Source: Pseudomonadota bacterium
GTDB lineage: Bacteria > Pseudomonadota > Alphaproteobacteria > Parvibaculales > Parvibaculaceae
Reading direction: 5' to 3'
Length of the DNA stretch: 9,858 nt
NCBI GenBank assembly: GCA_021780275.1
Contig: JAJXZC010000701.1
Location: 1 to 9,858 of the forward strand
The position numbers and the translations under genes were made by a program. Below the pieces are notes generated by a model. It was not told the origin of the DNA. It saw only the letters and a list, made by a program, of their open reading frames with translations, and searched no databases. Positions 7,750 through 9,858 of this stretch are shown piece by piece. Each line of letters begins with the position of its first letter. The first letter of the stretch is position 1.

Positions 7750-8643
7750 GTGTCGTTACGCCGCTCCTTTCACATCATCCTGAATCCGATTGCGGGCGCC
7801 CGGCGTCCGGCGCTGCTGAATGCCGTCGTTGAAAGGCTGAAACGCAACGGTGCGGAGGTGACGCTCGAACGGACCAAGCGCCCGGGCCATGCCACGGAAC
7901 TTGCCCGACGCGCGGCGGAGCGCGGGCAGGCGGATGTGATCGTTGCGGCGGGCGGCGATGGCACGATCAACGAGGTGGCGCGCGGACTTCTGGGACAAGG
8001 CGTGCCGCTCGCCATCATTCCGCTCGGCACGGCAAATGTTCTCGCCATCGAACTCGGGCTACGTGCCCGCGCATGCGAAATCGCCGACATGCTTCTCACC
8101 GGGCCCGCTCATCTCGTCGGCACGGGCCTTGTCGACGGAGAGATATTTCTGCTCATGGTTGGCATTGGCTTTGACGGCGTAGTTGTCCACGACATCAACC
8201 CGACGCTGAAGAAAATCTGGGGCAAGGGTGCTTTCGTCTGGGCGGGCATCAAGACATGGGCCAAAGGTCCGGGCCGCGATATTCGCCTCATCGCAGATGG
8301 GCGCGAAAAGCGTGCGCAATGGGCCATCGTCGTCAACGGACGCTATTTCGCGGGCCCCTATGTGCTCGCGCGCGAGGGCGACATCTCGCAGCCGGGGTTG
8401 ATGCTCTATCTCTTCCGCAATGGGGGGCGCTTTGCGCTGATCCGCTATCTGATCGCGCTGGGCCTCGGCCGCGTCGCGAAATTGAGCGATGTCGAAATCC
8501 TGCCTGTGCGTCAGGTGAGGTTTCTCGAACCCGAAGCCCTTGAGGTCGAGGTCGATGGCGATGCCCGGGGGTGCTTGCCTCAGACGGTCGAGCAGGGAAC
8601 GCGCTTTCTGCGCCTCGTCGTGCCCTCGGGCTGGAAAGCCTGA
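7750..8643 (+). CDS. diacylglycerol kinase family lipid kinase (DagK/YegS-like)
   Basis: A 297-residue soluble lipid kinase of the DAGK catalytic-domain family. Visible motifs are 'ILNPIAG' (10-16), the nucleotide-binding 'GGDGTINEVARGL' (68-80), 'PLGTANVLA' (91-99), 'GIGFDGVVV' (138-146) and the C-terminal 'VEVDGDA' (266-272) with the acidic residues typical of the active centre. Members phosphorylate diacylglycerol or related lipids with ATP at the inner leaflet; DAG to phosphatidic acid is the best-known reaction. It is unrelated to the small integral-membrane DgkA. Start is GTG 7750, with GGGG about 5 nt upstream, and the N-terminus begins directly on the first conserved strand. It is divergent from plcP-agt, whose products make and consume DAG, which supports DAG as substrate. 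The stop lies 7 bp from the convergent lytic transglycosylase stop. Family sure; exact lipid inferred. Confidence 0.85.
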   Translation: MSLRRSFHIILNPIAGARRPALLNAVVERLKRNGAEVTLERTKRPGHATELARRAAERGQADVIVAAGGDGTINEVARGLLGQGVPLAIIPLGTANVLAIELGLRARACEIADMLLTGPAHLVGTGLVDGEIFLLMVGIGFDGVVVHDINPTLKKIWGKGAFVWAGIKTWAKGPGRDIRLIADGREKRAQWAIVVNGRYFAGPYVLAREGDISQPGLMLYLFRNGGRFALIRYLIALGLGRVAKLSDVEILPVRQVRFLEPEALEVEVDGDARGCLPQTVEQGTRFLRLVVPSGWKA

Positions 8644-8650
8644 CCCAACT

Positions 8651-9613
8651 TCAGGGCAGTCTCAGATCCGTGGAGGCGTCGGCGACAACGGTGTTCGGCG
8701 CCGGATCGATGACGCGCGGCGCTGGGCGGTTGCCCTTGGCGGCGGCGTCGGCGGAGAAATCATTGTCGGCGATGGAGAGACGCAAGCCCACGGTGGCGGA
8801 TGCGCCTTCGCGCAGATCGTGTTCGGGCTCTGCGTCGAGCACCATGGGTGCCGGGCGCCGCTGCGGTTCCACGATGGTGACCTCCGCGATGGCAGGGACG
8901 CTCGCCGGCTGCTGCTTTTGCGTCGAGGCGAACTCGGCTGCTGCTTCGGCCTTCAGCGCCTGCGTGAGCGCGACGACGCGGTCGCGCTCATTCGCCCAGA
9001 TGCGGATGACCTTGGCGAAATAGGGCTTGTTGCGAGCGGCGGATTCCGAATGGTAATTCGCCACCGCCTTCGGCCACGACTCCGTTTGCTGGTGCAGCTG
9101 CTTCAGGAACTTCGCGGCATAGGTGACGTTGGTCAGCGGCTCGAAAGCATCATAGAGATCGGTGAATGCGTCGGGGTGGTAGCGCAGATTGACCTGCATA
9201 CAGCCCACGTCGATGCTGCGGATGCCTGCGTTGAGAAGGCGCTTCGTGGCGGCCACCGCTTCTCTCTTCGTGTCGAAATAGAAGGACTGGCCTTCGGCAT
9301 TGATCGTCCAGGGCCAAGGCCGTGTCTTGCCTGTGTCCGGGTCGCGGCGACCGGTTTCTGCCATGGAAACCGAGACAAGCAACGCACGAGGCATCTTGTG
9401 TGTCGCCTCGATGGCGATGGCCGCGCGCTCGCAATAGGTCCAGGGCGAGGGGGCGAAAGACGGTTTCGACGTGCCGGGGGTAGGCGCGGCGTGGCTGCTC
9501 TGGGCATGGGCGGGGGTCGCCACCGAGAGCGCGGCGGCGAGCGCGAGCGCCAATCCGGCCCGGATGGTTCCGGTCCCGGCGGCGCTTCTGGTCGTACCGT
9601 TTTGTCGATGCAT
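8651..9613 (-). CDS. secreted lytic transglycosylase (SLT domain)
   Basis: A 320-residue exported protein with a lysozyme-like SLT domain. Residues 1-37 form a signal peptide: basic start, hydrophobic 'LALALAAALSVA', cleavage likely after 'AHA' at 37. The catalytic domain covers about 57-210, with Glu86 in 'SVSMAETGRR' as the likely catalytic acid. Supporting motifs are 'WTINAEGQSFYF' (102-113), 'DVGCMQVNLRYH' (135-146), 'NVTYAAKFL' (162-170) and 'AVANYHS' (183-189). Such enzymes cleave the MurNAc-GlcNAc bond in peptidoglycan, producing 1,6-anhydro ends, for wall turnover or to make room for envelope machines. The Ala/Pro-rich tail from about 220 has no recognisable fold and is probably disordered. 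ATG 9613 has AGGGG 9 nt upstream. The bases from 9614 to 9858 carry no gene I can support. Confidence 0.82.
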   Translation of the reverse strand: MHRQNGTTRSAAGTGTIRAGLALALAAALSVATPAHAQSSHAAPTPGTSKPSFAPSPWTYCERAAIAIEATHKMPRALLVSVSMAETGRRDPDTGKTRPWPWTINAEGQSFYFDTKREAVAATKRLLNAGIRSIDVGCMQVNLRYHPDAFTDLYDAFEPLTNVTYAAKFLKQLHQQTESWPKAVANYHSESAARNKPYFAKVIRIWANERDRVVALTQALKAEAAAEFASTQKQQPASVPAIAEVTIVEPQRRPAPMVLDAEPEHDLREGASATVGLRLSIADNDFSADAAAKGNRPAPRVIDPAPNTVVADASTDLRLP

Positions 9614-9705
9614 TCTGCCCAGCCCCTGCTGTCTCCCGCAAAGGTGCCGCGCGAACGGTAGCGCCTTCCGGGAATACGAGTACCGCCATATTGCATCGTT
9701 CGGTA

Positions 9706-9741
9706 TTAACGAAGCTTTGACGGAGGGCCGAAATTAACCCT
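9706..9741. promoter_or_regulatory. possible CtrA-type motifs upstream of the lytic transglycosylase
   Basis: TTAA-N7-TTGA occurs at 9706-9720, one mismatch from the CtrA full site TTAA-N7-TTAA. TTAACCCT occurs at 9734-9741, one mismatch from the half site TTAACCAT. Both lie about 95-130 bp upstream of the ATG at 9613 in an otherwise GC-rich genome, where TTAA is uncommon. CtrA is the cell-cycle and motility regulator of alphaproteobacteria. Match quality is suggestive only. Confidence 0.3.
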
Positions 9742-9814
9742 GCGACGCTGCGTTCGCTGCATTGCAGCGGGTCTTTGGGTTGCGACAAATCGCCTTTAAA
9801 GACGGCAATTTAGG

Positions 9815-9839
9815 TAAAAAATGCCGCATCAGGCGGCAT
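9815..9839 (-). terminator. intrinsic terminator of a minus-strand gene beyond the right edge
   Basis: A perfect 7-bp stem (ATGCCGC at 9821-9827 with GCGGCAT at 9833-9839) and a 5-nt loop are followed on the minus strand by a run of six T (9821-9816). No minus-strand gene ending just upstream is visible within the window, so the terminated gene lies past 9858. Confidence 0.7.
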
Positions 9840-9858
9840 GATAAATTTTCGATCAAGA

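Noticed and set aside
8540..9661. Plus-strand ORF of 373 codons opposite the lytic transglycosylase
   Set aside because: It begins inside the lipid kinase, has an Arg/Gly-rich shadow composition, and the minus strand has a signal peptide and SLT motifs.
9755..9769. Inverted repeat CGCTGC-ATT-GCAGCG in the right-hand intergenic stretch
   Set aside because: Short stem with a 3-nt loop, no adjacent T tract and no gene ending nearby; probably chance.

Overview
This is a GC-rich, gene-dense chromosomal window that reads as ordinary alphaproteobacterial DNA, most likely from the Rhizobiales or a close relative such as a Parvibaculum-like organism. The genus is a guess. The lineage call rests on a HisN-type histidinol phosphatase, a PlcP/Agt lipid-remodelling pair, TTAA-type motifs in an intergenic region, and palindromic repeats of the 'CCCGGACTTGATCCGGG' kind that are common in this class. 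I see no rRNA, tRNA, CRISPR array, transposase or prophage gene.

Layout. Bases 1-1173 (+) hold the 3' end of an SCP2 sterol-carrier-domain gene followed after 2 bp by an alpha/beta hydrolase (lysophospholipase/PldB-like). The hydrolase runs tail-to-tail into hisN (1165-1974, -), overlapping it by 9 bp. Upstream of hisN lies a short intergenic stretch with two inverted copies of a 31-bp palindromic repeat. Next come a COG3618-type amidohydrolase (2138-3145, -), an intrinsic terminator, and typA/bipA (3270-5120, -) with a recognisable promoter.

A second terminator (5244-5281) closes a two-gene minus-strand operon at 5376-7453. It consists of a PlcP-like metallophosphoesterase (phospholipase C) and, one base overlapping, an Agt-like GT4 glycosyltransferase. 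Divergently transcribed from it is a diacylglycerol-kinase-family lipid kinase (7750-8643, +). The window ends with a secreted lytic transglycosylase (8651-9613, -), a 245-bp non-coding stretch with possible CtrA motifs, and a terminator that must serve a minus-strand gene beyond the right edge.

How the genes work together. The most interesting unit is 5376-8643. PlcP-type enzymes release diacylglycerol (DAG) from membrane phospholipid, Agt-type enzymes glycosylate DAG, and DAG kinases return DAG to phosphatidic acid. The three together look like a DAG branch point for exchanging phospholipid for phosphorus-free glycolipid during phosphate starvation. The divergent intergenic region contains three 7-mers on an exact 11-bp period (7705-7733) that resemble a PhoB box directed toward plcP. 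PlcP/Agt remodelling is known from other alphaproteobacteria. The DAG kinase linkage and this specific site are my inference. I found no wholly novel system.
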